Shown in pieces: positions 51,628 through 60,708 of a stretch of DNA of 64,000 nt. Made by a program: the position numbers and the translations under genes. The notes below the pieces were generated by a model. The model had not been told where the DNA came from, searched no databases, and saw nothing but the letters and a program-made list of their open reading frames with translations. Source of the DNA: CAWKAO01 sp963847665 (GTDB lineage Bacteria; Actinomycetota; Humimicrobiia; Humimicrobiales; Humimicrobiaceae); assembly GCA_963847665.1 (NCBI GenBank), contig CAWKAO010000003.1, positions 1 through 64,000 of the forward strand. Reading direction: 5' to 3'. Each line of letters opens with the position of its first letter. The stretch's first letter is position 1.

Positions 51628-53013
51628 TTACCCAGCTCCTCCTTCCTGAAGCATCTCCTTATCCCTGTAGATGTTTGATGTAAGAACAAGGATATTGGTC
51701 GCTCCACTTAAATTTTTTCTTATGATGTTTACTATCTTACTGTTCTGCAATCCGACAAGCTCGACGATCTTCTTCTTGTCCTCTGCAAAATCAGGTTCAA
51801 GACAGTATTCGATAAGTGGCTTTGTCACATTCTCCCAGTAGAAACCGGGAGCGATTTTTTCAATGTTCCTTTTATAGATGTCCCTTAGGCTGCGGTTTGT
51901 CAGGACACTTTCGATAACTCTTGCTAATTGGTGCGTGCTTTCATACTTTACTACCTCCCCGATATTTGCTTCTTTTACCAGCCTGGCTATAGAATCTCCC
52001 TCAGAAGTTATAATCGGCAGTTTTGCCCATATATAATCCAGCACCCTGGTACGATAAGCAAACTCGGTCTCGATAGTCTCCTGATGTATGGACAGGCCTG
52101 CAGAAGAGTCCAGCAGAAAATCCTGCCTTGTGTCATAAGGGGTCCACTCATTGAAGAAAACAAATCTATCGTAGAGCTCAAGTTCCTTGCTCAGGTTTAT
52201 AGCATCTATGCATTTTTTCATCTCGGGCAACTTGGGGTCTGGATGTTTGATGCCGCTAAAAATAAGTTTTATATCTTTCCTGCTCCTGGTGATCTCCCAA
52301 ATAGCTTTTACAACCGTGATCGGATCCAGCCAGTTCCACACACCTCCACCCCATAGTGCGAGCATGTCATCTTCTTTTAACCCGGGTATTATACTCCTTA
52401 TAGGTTCTCCTACTCTTTTCGGAGGGTTAGAAGGGATACCAAAAGGTACGATGTCTATCAGTTTTTTTAAGGAATTATCATCATCATAATTATAGGGATT
52501 TATCCTGCCAAGTGCATTTAGCATCCCGATCCAGTAACTTCTTTGTTTATCACTTGCACAAATAAAGAAATCACCGACTGATAGCTGGAACCTTATCAGG
52601 TCAAGATTACTTTTATCTATGCGTAATCTTTCAGCTATATTGTCGTTTTTATACATTTCCAGGCTTTCGAGATTAAAAGGATTATAGAGGTCCACTATTA
52701 TTTTGCCTTTATAGTTTTTAATGAAAGGAAAATAATATAATATATGTCCCTGGATAAGTATTATGCCTGCATTTTCAACATTTCTTTTTAATGTCCTGTA
52801 ATTATTTATATCATAGGTTATAGTCCTGAAACCCTCGACCTCAATATCTACTTTATTTGGTGTTGCAAGGGTCACATCAATAAAATTTGAAAGTATTTTT
52901 GCAAATTCATAATATCTGATACCAGGACCAGCCATCTGTTTACCTATGATATCATGGCTGATTATCAGCAACCTGGAATTATTTTTTTGTGGTTTCTTTA
53001 TCTCTTCTTCCAT
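51628..53013 (-). CDS. GT4-type glycosyltransferase
   Basis: The 461-residue GT-B enzyme opens with LLIISHDIIGKQMAGPGIRY. The donor domain has DMLALWGGGVWNWLDPITVV, IKLIFSGIKHPDPKLPEMKK and EFAYRTRVLDYIWAKLPIIT. The pattern 'GPGIRYYEFAKILS' near the start is common in GT4 enzymes of surface-glycan clusters. The C-terminus (LQEGGAG) runs into the decayed gene; the coding end overlaps its frame, so part of the tail may be changed. It lies 9 bases after the GT2 gene at 53023. Confidence 0.85.
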   Translation of the reverse strand: MEEEIKKPQKNNSRLLIISHDIIGKQMAGPGIRYYEFAKILSNFIDVTLATPNKVDIEVEGFRTITYDINNYRTLKRNVENAGIILIQGHILYYFPFIKNYKGKIIVDLYNPFNLESLEMYKNDNIAERLRIDKSNLDLIRFQLSVGDFFICASDKQRSYWIGMLNALGRINPYNYDDDNSLKKLIDIVPFGIPSNPPKRVGEPIRSIIPGLKEDDMLALWGGGVWNWLDPITVVKAIWEITRSRKDIKLIFSGIKHPDPKLPEMKKCIDAINLSKELELYDRFVFFNEWTPYDTRQDFLLDSSAGLSIHQETIETEFAYRTRVLDYIWAKLPIITSEGDSIARLVKEANIGEVVKYESTHQLARVIESVLTNRSLRDIYKRNIEKIAPGFYWENVTKPLIEYCLEPDFAEDKKKIVELVGLQNSKIVNIIRKNLSGATNILVLTSNIYRDKEMLQEGGAG

Positions 53014-53022
53014 TGAATCTCC

Positions 53023-53997
53023 TTAATGATCAATAGCTTTCTTTTTAATGGCACGGATCCTTTTAAGATTTAAAAGTTTTATAGACAGATTATAAGGTAA
53101 AAAGAAAAAATTTAAAAAGTATCCATACAATATTGCAAATAACTGGCCCTCTGTCGCACTAATCCTTATCCATTTTGATTCCGATAGTAAAAAATACTTT
53201 AAAAAATCAAAAAAGCTGTAATTTATTACTGCGCACCGGATCCTGTTTTTATGGTAATATTTATAGAATCTTCTACTGAACTTTACAATAGATGCCCCTT
53301 CGAAGTGCCTTGCGACGGCATTTGTTGCAATATAAGGATACTGTCCGAGCTTTTTTAATTTAAGGCAGAGATCCAGTTCTTCAAAATATACCGGCCTGTA
53401 TCCGCTGTCAAAACCACCTAACCTTATAAAGAGTTCGAGCTTCATCATAAATAATGAACCTGAGACATAATCGACTTTATAAAGTCCACCTGAAGCCTGA
53501 AGAAGGTGTGTTGTAATAAAATTTTTCTCTATTCTGCCGCCTGCATTCTGGATCACATTGCCATCATATTCATATACCAGGCCACCTGCTGCACCGACTG
53601 GAATATCCTTGCTCATTATAACTTTCAGGAGGTTGCTTATCGTGTCTCTATTTACCGTAAGGTCAGGGTTTATTAAAAGAAGGTAGTTATCTTTCCCATT
53701 TTCTACTTTTTTTAGCTCTTGTTGTTTTTTTAATAAAGACCTAAAGACCGTATGGTTTACTGCACCTGAAAACCCGATATTCTTTTTGAGCTCTATCAGT
53801 GAAAAATTGTTTTTATCGAGAATTTTAGAGGACTTATATTTTTCATGTATCCTGTCGACAGTAGAATCACCTGAATTATTGTCAATGACCGTTAAAAACC
53901 AGTCATTTCGATCCGAAGCTATTATTGAATCGATACAGTTTTCTATAAAATCCTCACTGTTAAAAGTGACGACTGAGATAAAAATCCTTGGATCCAT
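53023..53997 (-). CDS. GT2 glycosyltransferase
   Basis: A 324-residue GT-A protein: FISVVTFNSEDFIENCIDSI, IDNNSGDSTVDRI, YLLLINPDLTVNRDTI and YVSGSLFMMKLELFIRLGGF then FEELDLCLKLKKLGQYPY. The metal-site Asp in NPDLTV is present. A hydrophobic C-terminal segment (LFAILYGYFLNFFFLPYNLS) suggests membrane contact. It is packed between two GT4 genes (9 and 15 bases), so all three are likely co-expressed and act in sequence. Confidence 0.87.
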   Translation of the reverse strand: MDPRIFISVVTFNSEDFIENCIDSIIASDRNDWFLTVIDNNSGDSTVDRIHEKYKSSKILDKNNFSLIELKKNIGFSGAVNHTVFRSLLKKQQELKKVENGKDNYLLLINPDLTVNRDTISNLLKVIMSKDIPVGAAGGLVYEYDGNVIQNAGGRIEKNFITTHLLQASGGLYKVDYVSGSLFMMKLELFIRLGGFDSGYRPVYFEELDLCLKLKKLGQYPYIATNAVARHFEGASIVKFSRRFYKYYHKNRIRCAVINYSFFDFLKYFLLSESKWIRISATEGQLFAILYGYFLNFFFLPYNLSIKLLNLKRIRAIKKKAIDH

Positions 53998-54012
53998 AAG
54001 TTTTAGTGGTAG

Positions 54013-55524
54013 TTATGATGGATTTTTCTTTTTATTAATAAAAAATTTCCGCTTTGCTATCCTTAAATAATTGTATGCCCTGTATGCAGGGTTTTTCTTT
54101 AATAGACCTTCAAGTTCTGCAATTCTTTTATCCCTGACTTCTATCATATCTTTCTGTCTGAGCATGATCGCTTCAAGGTTTCTTAATGCTTCTTCTTTCT
54201 CAAAAATAATCGACATAGGCTTGTTATGGTCAGGAGCAAAAACAGGGTCCTGAACCCATTTTTGCAGTTTTATCGTGGTAATATTAAAATTAAAATGTTT
54301 TTTTCCGTACTTTCTTGCCTTTTCTGCAATAGCTTTAAGGCTCTGCCTGTTTTTAGAGATCATAAGTATTTTTTTTGCAAGGTCTTCAGAATTTCCAGGT
54401 AAAAAAGTATATCCGATACCCTCCCTCTCGATTATCTCAGTAAGCTCACAGACATTGGATGATATCACCGCAAGCCCTGCTCTCATCCAGTCAAGTATCC
54501 TGTTTTTGCTTCCAAACCTGACCTCATATATATCTTTATCTATATTTATCCCGGCATCGGCTTCCAGGTAATAATTGGGGACATCTTCCCCTGCTATCCA
54601 GCCTTTCATTATAAAATTTTCTCTGTATTGTGAATTTTCTATCATCGTAAGAAATCTCGGGTAAGTATCGGGATCCTGTTCGGGTATTGCCCCGCCAGTG
54701 GAAACAAATCTGATTTTTTCATCCTGCTTCATAGCTTTGGTCAAACCTTCAAAAAGTGTATCCACGTCGGTCCATGTATTGTAGCCACCTGTCCACAGGA
54801 TCACAAAATCATCATCGCTGATACCATTTATACCCCTGATAACTTTTTTGGTGTGCCTGTATTCTTCTAGTGGCATCCCGCAGGGTATTGTACTAAAAAA
54901 GTCATACCCGGAAGTATGCCTGTTTAACCTGCCCACGGCTCCCAGTTCCCCGGCAAGAGCATATGACTGGCGGTCAGAGACACAGGAAAACACATCTGCA
55001 AAAGTCAGGATATTATATTCACTGTTCCAGTAATGAAAAAGGCAATCATCACTGCCATCCATAAAAGCCCGGGCCTGTGCTTCAGCCATCACGTGGCCAA
55101 ATAGATCTGCCCAGAGCGGTACAGCAGAACCTGATGAATCTTTCAATTTTGCAGCGTAATATGAAGGATAAAAACTGCAGCCTACAATGCAATCAGGCTT
55201 AAACTTTAAGTAGACCTCTTTTAGCAATCCAGTATTTTCAAAATCTTTTTTACTAAGGATGTTGTATTCAAAAGTCAGTCCCGTTGTGTCACCGGCCCTG
55301 GAGGTGTAGCATCCGGTAAACCGTGAATTAAAATTATCCTCATATGCCGAAGGTATTGCATAATTACAGACGCATATCTCATGGCCTTTTTTAAGAAGAG
55401 GTGAAACAAACTGCCAGGTCCTTATACCTGTACCATATACCTTCCGGTCGTTTTCAAAAGGCATCGGACTCATTCCGAGGATCATGATCCTTGAAATCTT
55501 GTCGCCTGCTTCACTATTTTGCAT
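54013..55524 (-). CDS. GT4-type glycosyltransferase
   Basis: A 503-residue GT-B protein: RIMILGMSPMPFENDRKVYG at the start, VGCSFYPSYYAAKLKDSSG, donor-lobe DDFVILWTGGYNTWTDVDTL and IRFVSTGGAIPEQDPDTYPR, and EVRFGSKNRILDWMRAGLAV. The last 60 residues form a coiled coil (EALRNLEAIMLRQKDMIEVR) and a basic tail, possibly for membrane or complex binding. It is the first gene of the minus-strand glycosyltransferase run; the 120-bp AT-rich spacer to 55647 should hold divergent promoters. Confidence 0.86.
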   Translation of the reverse strand: MQNSEAGDKISRIMILGMSPMPFENDRKVYGTGIRTWQFVSPLLKKGHEICVCNYAIPSAYEDNFNSRFTGCYTSRAGDTTGLTFEYNILSKKDFENTGLLKEVYLKFKPDCIVGCSFYPSYYAAKLKDSSGSAVPLWADLFGHVMAEAQARAFMDGSDDCLFHYWNSEYNILTFADVFSCVSDRQSYALAGELGAVGRLNRHTSGYDFFSTIPCGMPLEEYRHTKKVIRGINGISDDDFVILWTGGYNTWTDVDTLFEGLTKAMKQDEKIRFVSTGGAIPEQDPDTYPRFLTMIENSQYRENFIMKGWIAGEDVPNYYLEADAGINIDKDIYEVRFGSKNRILDWMRAGLAVISSNVCELTEIIEREGIGYTFLPGNSEDLAKKILMISKNRQSLKAIAEKARKYGKKHFNFNITTIKLQKWVQDPVFAPDHNKPMSIIFEKEEALRNLEAIMLRQKDMIEVRDKRIAELEGLLKKNPAYRAYNYLRIAKRKFFINKKKNPS

Positions 55525-55646
55525 AGATTTTAAATCACTAATATTAATAATACTGTCCGGTCTTATCCTATGAGTTTGCTTAGAACTTTTTTTTATTATA
55601 TATTTAGCTAACTACAAAAATCAATAAACTATAAATCTGGGGATTT

Positions 55647-57446
55647 ATGAAAACCATAACCATAGTACTTGTTGTATTATTTGCTATAGTAAGTATTTTT
55701 TTTAGTATAGCTTTAATTAAAAATAACTCAAAGGGTGCAGGGACCGATGGAACTCTTGAAACAGTAGTTGCCATCGACACTACAGAGACTGCTGGACCTG
55801 CCGAGACAATACCGGTCGAGACGACTTCCGAGACAGCAGAAGTCACATATGATGAGGCTGATGAGATGGTAAGGGAGATCGAACTTTACCTTGACGGAGA
55901 TAATGAAAATGGTATTTTTCTTGGCAATGCTGAATATGGGCTGCCTTCCGAAGAGGTCGCTATGTTATATGGCCAGGATTTTTCCAATTTCGGTTTTTAC
56001 CTTAAATTTGATACAGAAGGCCGTATCTTTGAACCAGGTAGCATACACAGCATTTATATATACACTTTTATACCTTCTTTTGGATGGGAATCTACAAGGA
56101 CCGAAATAATGGTTCCAGGCAACCAGAATCTTTCTGAGACGATAAGGATGTCCATAGATAGCCTTGGAGAAAACGAACTTATTAAAGCGGACCAGAAAAA
56201 TGCTGTAAGAGTATCAGGTTGGGCAGCAGACCTTGGAATCTCAGACAGCCCGGGTATAAACAAAATAGAGATATATTTAGATGGCCCGAGAAACTTCGGG
56301 AAGAAACTTGGAGATGCCCAGCTCGGGCTTGCAAGGACTGATGTCGGTAATGCATATGGAAATGCCAATTACAACAGCAGCGGTTACAACTTTTCATTTG
56401 ATGCAACCGGACTTGAGCAGGGCTCTACACACAAAGTATATATATATGCTTATTCAAATGCAGGCGACTTTCAATACCTCACAAGAGACATAGTCATGGA
56501 GGGAGATGCACATCAGAATAATGCCATTGCTGCTGGAGAAGTGACTTTTAATGCGGACAATATTGAAGTGAGCGGCTGGGCAACCAATAAGGCCTTTATA
56601 ACACAGGGAGTACCAAGGTCCCTCGATCTTGAATATTCGATTAAAAAGATAGTATTTGTATCAAGCCAGAGCGGCAATGAGGATATATGGAGCATGAACC
56701 TTGATGGAAGCGAACTTACCCGGCTGACAGATAACCCCGGAAGGGATATGTACCCGACCATATCACCAGATGGTAAAAAAATAGCATATTCAGCGGACAT
56801 TGGCGGTTTCTGGCAGATAGTAATTATGAACTGGGATGGTTCGAACAAGAAACAGATTACTACAGGCCCTTACAACCATGGCTATCCCTCATGGTCATTT
56901 GACGGCAGATATATCTTTATTGAGCTCTTTATTGATGAAAACTGGGAAATATTTGTAATGGACAGTAGCGGCAGTAACCTCAGGAGGCTTACAAATAATC
57001 CAGGGATATATGACTGGCATCCGGCGGCCCATCCTTTTGAATATAAGATATTGTATGAAGCCGGCTTTTCAGGCAATGAGGAAATATGGCAGATCGATAT
57101 AAATGGTGAAAACAACAAGAAAATATCGGTCTCCGGAAGAAATTACAGGGTCCCGAAATATTCTATCGACGGCAAAAAAATAGCCTTTATGAGCCTGGAT
57201 AACAATAACAGGGAACAGATATTTGTAATGGATGTCAATGGCGAAAATATCATACAGCTAACAGATTCCCCGAATGGAGCAAGACTTCCCTGCTTTTCGC
57301 CGGATAATAAAAATATCGTCTATAGTTCAGCATTGAATGGTGCACAGATATTTATCATGGACACTAATGGTTCCAATAAAAAGCAGCTTACCAATAATCC
57401 TGGTGAAGACTGGGGTGCTGTATTTATGTATCAACTGGCTGATTGA
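55647..57446 (+). CDS. Exported protein: two sugar-binding-like repeats plus TolB-type beta-propeller
   Basis: The 599-residue protein has an N-terminal anchor (TITIVLVVLFAIVSIFFSIA) and a Thr/Glu-rich linker. Two homologous repeats of about 90 residues follow (VREIELYLDGDNENGIFLGN and INKIEIYLDGPRNFGKKLGD, each with a YIYT/YIYA strand), then a third partial one. From about 330 come PD40/WD40-like TolB blades: DIWSMNLDGSELTRLTDNPG, QIVIMNWDGSNKKQITTGPY, EIFVMDSSGSNLRRLTNNPG and two or three more. No Pal or Tol partner is present, so a free propeller binding protein or glycan is likely. Its end overlaps the convergent gene by 23 bases. Confidence 0.8.
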   Translation: MKTITIVLVVLFAIVSIFFSIALIKNNSKGAGTDGTLETVVAIDTTETAGPAETIPVETTSETAEVTYDEADEMVREIELYLDGDNENGIFLGNAEYGLPSEEVAMLYGQDFSNFGFYLKFDTEGRIFEPGSIHSIYIYTFIPSFGWESTRTEIMVPGNQNLSETIRMSIDSLGENELIKADQKNAVRVSGWAADLGISDSPGINKIEIYLDGPRNFGKKLGDAQLGLARTDVGNAYGNANYNSSGYNFSFDATGLEQGSTHKVYIYAYSNAGDFQYLTRDIVMEGDAHQNNAIAAGEVTFNADNIEVSGWATNKAFITQGVPRSLDLEYSIKKIVFVSSQSGNEDIWSMNLDGSELTRLTDNPGRDMYPTISPDGKKIAYSADIGGFWQIVIMNWDGSNKKQITTGPYNHGYPSWSFDGRYIFIELFIDENWEIFVMDSSGSNLRRLTNNPGIYDWHPAAHPFEYKILYEAGFSGNEEIWQIDINGENNKKISVSGRNYRVPKYSIDGKKIAFMSLDNNNREQIFVMDVNGENIIQLTDSPNGARLPCFSPDNKNIVYSSALNGAQIFIMDTNGSNKKQLTNNPGEDWGAVFMYQLAD

Positions 57447-57912
57447 TGCTTTCGATCTCATATGACACAGCATGCTTGATCCTCTTTTTAAAAGCAACCC
57501 TTACGGATACTCCTATTGCAAAACCGAGCCACATGGCCCAGACTATCTGTCTGGAAAGAAAATAGAATATAAGTTCACTTATCTGCCTGTTTGAGCCGAA
57601 TATCCTGACTGTAATAAAACTTGTAATGGAGCCCTGCGATAGTATAAGGAAGATAAGAGGGAGTATTCCTACAATAAGAGCTATCCTATAATCAAAATAG
57701 CTTCTATCCGTACGTGTCCCACCAATAAGAAGTGATACAACCAACCCTATCAGAAATGCAAAGATAACAAGTATCAATAATTTAATGAAACTTAAAAGAC
57801 CGCTTGTCACATTTACGCTGCCAAAGAGCGCCAGTATATTATCGTAGTATGCATATACAAGAAAATACAAAAATGCGTTTATAAAGGAAAAAATAATCAA
57901 AAATATTCTCAT
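57424..57912 (-). CDS. Four-TM membrane protein of unknown function
   Basis: A 162-residue protein with about four hydrophobic segments: IFLIIFSFINAFLYFLVYAY, FIKLLILVIFAFLIGLVVSL, YRIALIVGILPLIFLILSQG and one around FLSRQIVWAMWLGFAIGVSV. The C-terminal tail is basic then polar. I recognise no family. It overlaps the 3' end of the convergent propeller gene by 23 bases and lies 129 bases downstream of the deacetylase gene on the same strand, so it may be the last gene of that transcript. Confidence 0.65.
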   Translation of the reverse strand: MRIFLIIFSFINAFLYFLVYAYYDNILALFGSVNVTSGLLSFIKLLILVIFAFLIGLVVSLLIGGTRTDRSYFDYRIALIVGILPLIFLILSQGSITSFITVRIFGSNRQISELIFYFLSRQIVWAMWLGFAIGVSVRVAFKKRIKHAVSYEIESINQPVDT

Positions 57913-58041
57913 GATCTTACTCTCACTGACTAAGTATTTAAAAAATCAGCTATGGATAAATCGATAGCTATAGGGTTTTTATAGCATATAATCTTAAATA
58001 ATAAAAGTAATGCATATTATTTTGTAAATATCAGCCTATTA

Positions 58042-60513
58042 TTAATGAAGCTGTAAAACCTGCGCATAAGCTTCCGGAGCTATGACCGAGTAAAGAGGGA
58101 CCCTTTTTATGCCATAAATATAAAAAGAATTGAGGTTTTCCACTCCACCCTTATACCTTACTGCACCCCTGTAACCGATATCAGATAGCATGCTGACTGC
58201 AAGATTAGAATAGCTGTCAAACGGCCATGCTACAAAGACACAGGGCTTGCCCAGATGGGATTCAATATCAGCCTTTGATTGCGCAAGCTCATAGCGGTCC
58301 TCTCCGGCAGACAGGTCGGCTATCCTGGCATGATTTACAGTATGGGATTGAAATTCAATGCCATAATTTGACATCGCGACTACTTCGGGCCAGATGAGCA
58401 TGGGCCTTTCAGGAAGACCGGGTCTTCCGTGATCAAAATCATTAATATGCCTGTCCTCATTAGAGTTTCCTATAAGACCTGTGGGAAGAAAGACCGTCAT
58501 CTTAAACCCATATTTTTTTAGTATCGGGAATGCAGAAGCATATACACTGTAATATCCATCATCAGAGGTAATTATAACGGGCTTTTCAGGCAGTTTCTTT
58601 CCGCTGTCAAGATAGGCAAGCAGGTCCATAAATGTAATTGTCTTATATCCCATGGATTTCAACGTCCCCAGAAGGTAGTCAAATGCTCCGGTGCTTATCT
58701 CGTAGTAACCGACAGGTGTAGGCTCGATGCCATGAAGTGCCACAATAGGAATAAGACCGCTTGTAAAAGGCTTCTCTCCCGAGACCAGGATGGAACTGTC
58801 CCCGGTCTGTATCTGGCCTATTTCATCTGATGATACCTGGAGATAACACCCAACATTTGTATCTTTTATTATACCATCCGCTATCTTAAGGCTTGCCTGG
58901 AATGTAGCCGCTTCTCCGATTCCCAGCTCCGTAATATTATATTCAAGCTGGCCCTGGTCCAGCATAAACAGGTTTGAAATTACAAGCCTGGCTATGACAT
59001 TTGACGCCTTGATATTGCCGGTGTTTTTGATACTTACAGTTACATCTACGACATCACCAGAATATACCCCTCCACCTTTTGCTGCAATAGAAATAGATGA
59101 ATCTGTAAAAGAAGGGTACAGTTTCACTATGCTTTCAGGGGCATCAAATCCCAGGTCTTTTTTCTCATATGTGATCTTGAATGAAGGCCTGATACTCGAA
59201 TTGTTTTCAGTGCTATCGTTGACAGATACATCAAGATAGAAGGTCTCTGAGTCGCCAGCTTCTAACTTTTTTATCTGCAAGGACGCTTTAAGATCAGATA
59301 TCTGGAAATCCGGATTATCTTCCGGAATGATATCAAGTCCTTCAAGGCCTTCAATTAAGACCTCGATATTGGCTGCATCCATGTTCCCGTTATTAAGTAT
59401 CCCTATGGCATATTTGATGCTATCTCCATAAGATACTATGTTTTTACCATCAGTATTCTGGCCGGTCGTTTCAGCAATAAGAATGCTTGAACTGCTAAAA
59501 TCCGGGCTGCTCACGACACTAAGTCTTTCATCAGAAGAAAATGTGTTATTAAAACTATCCTTTTTCCCTATCTGGAGGGCTTCCTTTACAAATAAAAACC
59601 GCGCTTCCGGAACAACTATTACGGTCCCATTATCAAGCGGGTCATCTACTGAAAAGTCCACAGTAAAGCTACCCTCCTGGCCTGACGCTACATCTCCTAT
59701 TTTAACAAGGAGCGAACTTTTCCTGTCCTCGAATCCATGCTCCTTGACGGGTTCTTCAGTGAGATTTAGGTGCTCTGGGATATTTAGCTCGATACTCAGA
59801 TCCTGGACATCAAGAGGCCCGGTATTTTTATAGCCGATCAAAAAACTTATGGTCTGGCCTGGTGTGATCTCCTTTTTTTCCGGGGCTTTTATATAGTTAT
59901 ATGTGATATCTTCAAAATTGCCAGTCTCATAATCTCTCTTGGCACTGAGCATGAGATTTACTTTTTCCCTGGCTTTTTTATATTCGATATATGCATTTAC
60001 AGCAAGAACTGCTGCAATTATAAACAATATAGAAAGGATGCCTGCGACAATTGAATATATTATTTTTTTCTTTTTTCCTATGGAACTGATTCTTGTAACA
60101 ATTGAGTAGAATATCTTTTTAACCTTATAAATATATTTTTCTTTTTTTTCAGTTTCATCTGGCTTATCAAGCTCTATTTCTACTGCTGGGACTTCCTCTG
60201 CTACCTTACTAGTCTTTATTGCTTTTTGAGATCTTTTTTTACTTTTATCTTTTTCAGCTTTTTCTATTTTTTTCTTTGTAGCAACTTTTTTCAAAGCACC
60301 ATTTTTTATTTTGTTCTCTTTGCTTTTTTTAGCAGTTTCATCTTTTTTCTTTTCTTCTTCTTTTATATAAGCAAGTATTCTCTTTTTCTGGGCAGGCGTA
60401 ACCCTTTCACTGGGATTTTTAATTTTAATCCCAAGTGCACTGCAGATCTTCAGAAGTTTATTAGATGTCTTATTTAATTCTTTTGCAAACTCATCAATTC
60501 TGTCCGAGCTCAT
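58042..60513 (-). CDS. IF2_N-like domain - TM - CARDB-type repeats - polysaccharide deacetylase fusion
   Basis: The 823-residue protein begins MSSDRIDEFAKELNKTSNKL LKICSALGIKI, which matches the small N-terminal domain of initiation factor IF-2, and continues with a Lys-rich cytoplasmic stretch. One membrane helix (IIYSIVAGILSILFIIAAVL, about 150-172) leads outside to about four CARDB/DUF11-like beta modules (YKNTGPLDVQDLSIELNIPE; IKNTGNIKASNVIARLVI). The C-terminal 220 residues are a NodB deacetylase: VIITSDDGYYSVYASAFPIL (Asp pair), FQSHTVNHARI (HxxxH) and the late LAVSMLSDIGYRGAV. It should de-acetylate a surface polysaccharide while its N-terminus stays in the cytoplasm. AGGA precedes ATG. 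Confidence 0.82.
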   Translation of the reverse strand: MSSDRIDEFAKELNKTSNKLLKICSALGIKIKNPSERVTPAQKKRILAYIKEEEKKKDETAKKSKENKIKNGALKKVATKKKIEKAEKDKSKKRSQKAIKTSKVAEEVPAVEIELDKPDETEKKEKYIYKVKKIFYSIVTRISSIGKKKKIIYSIVAGILSILFIIAAVLAVNAYIEYKKAREKVNLMLSAKRDYETGNFEDITYNYIKAPEKKEITPGQTISFLIGYKNTGPLDVQDLSIELNIPEHLNLTEEPVKEHGFEDRKSSLLVKIGDVASGQEGSFTVDFSVDDPLDNGTVIVVPEARFLFVKEALQIGKKDSFNNTFSSDERLSVVSSPDFSSSSILIAETTGQNTDGKNIVSYGDSIKYAIGILNNGNMDAANIEVLIEGLEGLDIIPEDNPDFQISDLKASLQIKKLEAGDSETFYLDVSVNDSTENNSSIRPSFKITYEKKDLGFDAPESIVKLYPSFTDSSISIAAKGGGVYSGDVVDVTVSIKNTGNIKASNVIARLVISNLFMLDQGQLEYNITELGIGEAATFQASLKIADGIIKDTNVGCYLQVSSDEIGQIQTGDSSILVSGEKPFTSGLIPIVALHGIEPTPVGYYEISTGAFDYLLGTLKSMGYKTITFMDLLAYLDSGKKLPEKPVIITSDDGYYSVYASAFPILKKYGFKMTVFLPTGLIGNSNEDRHINDFDHGRPGLPERPMLIWPEVVAMSNYGIEFQSHTVNHARIADLSAGEDRYELAQSKADIESHLGKPCVFVAWPFDSYSNLAVSMLSDIGYRGAVRYKGGVENLNSFYIYGIKRVPLYSVIAPEAYAQVLQLH

Positions 60514-60708
60514 AATTTTTCCTATCTGTCCTTTCTTGTCTATTTTCTATCTTCCGGCTTTATACAGTTCATGATCTAGTTATTTTACACTTTTTATATC
60601 AAACTTCCATCCAGTCAATTTTGCAGTAAGACGGATGTTCTGATTTTCTTTACCCATAGGAAGCGAAAGCAGGTTACCTGGCAAAACAATAAGTAAAAAT
60701 TTTTTCCA

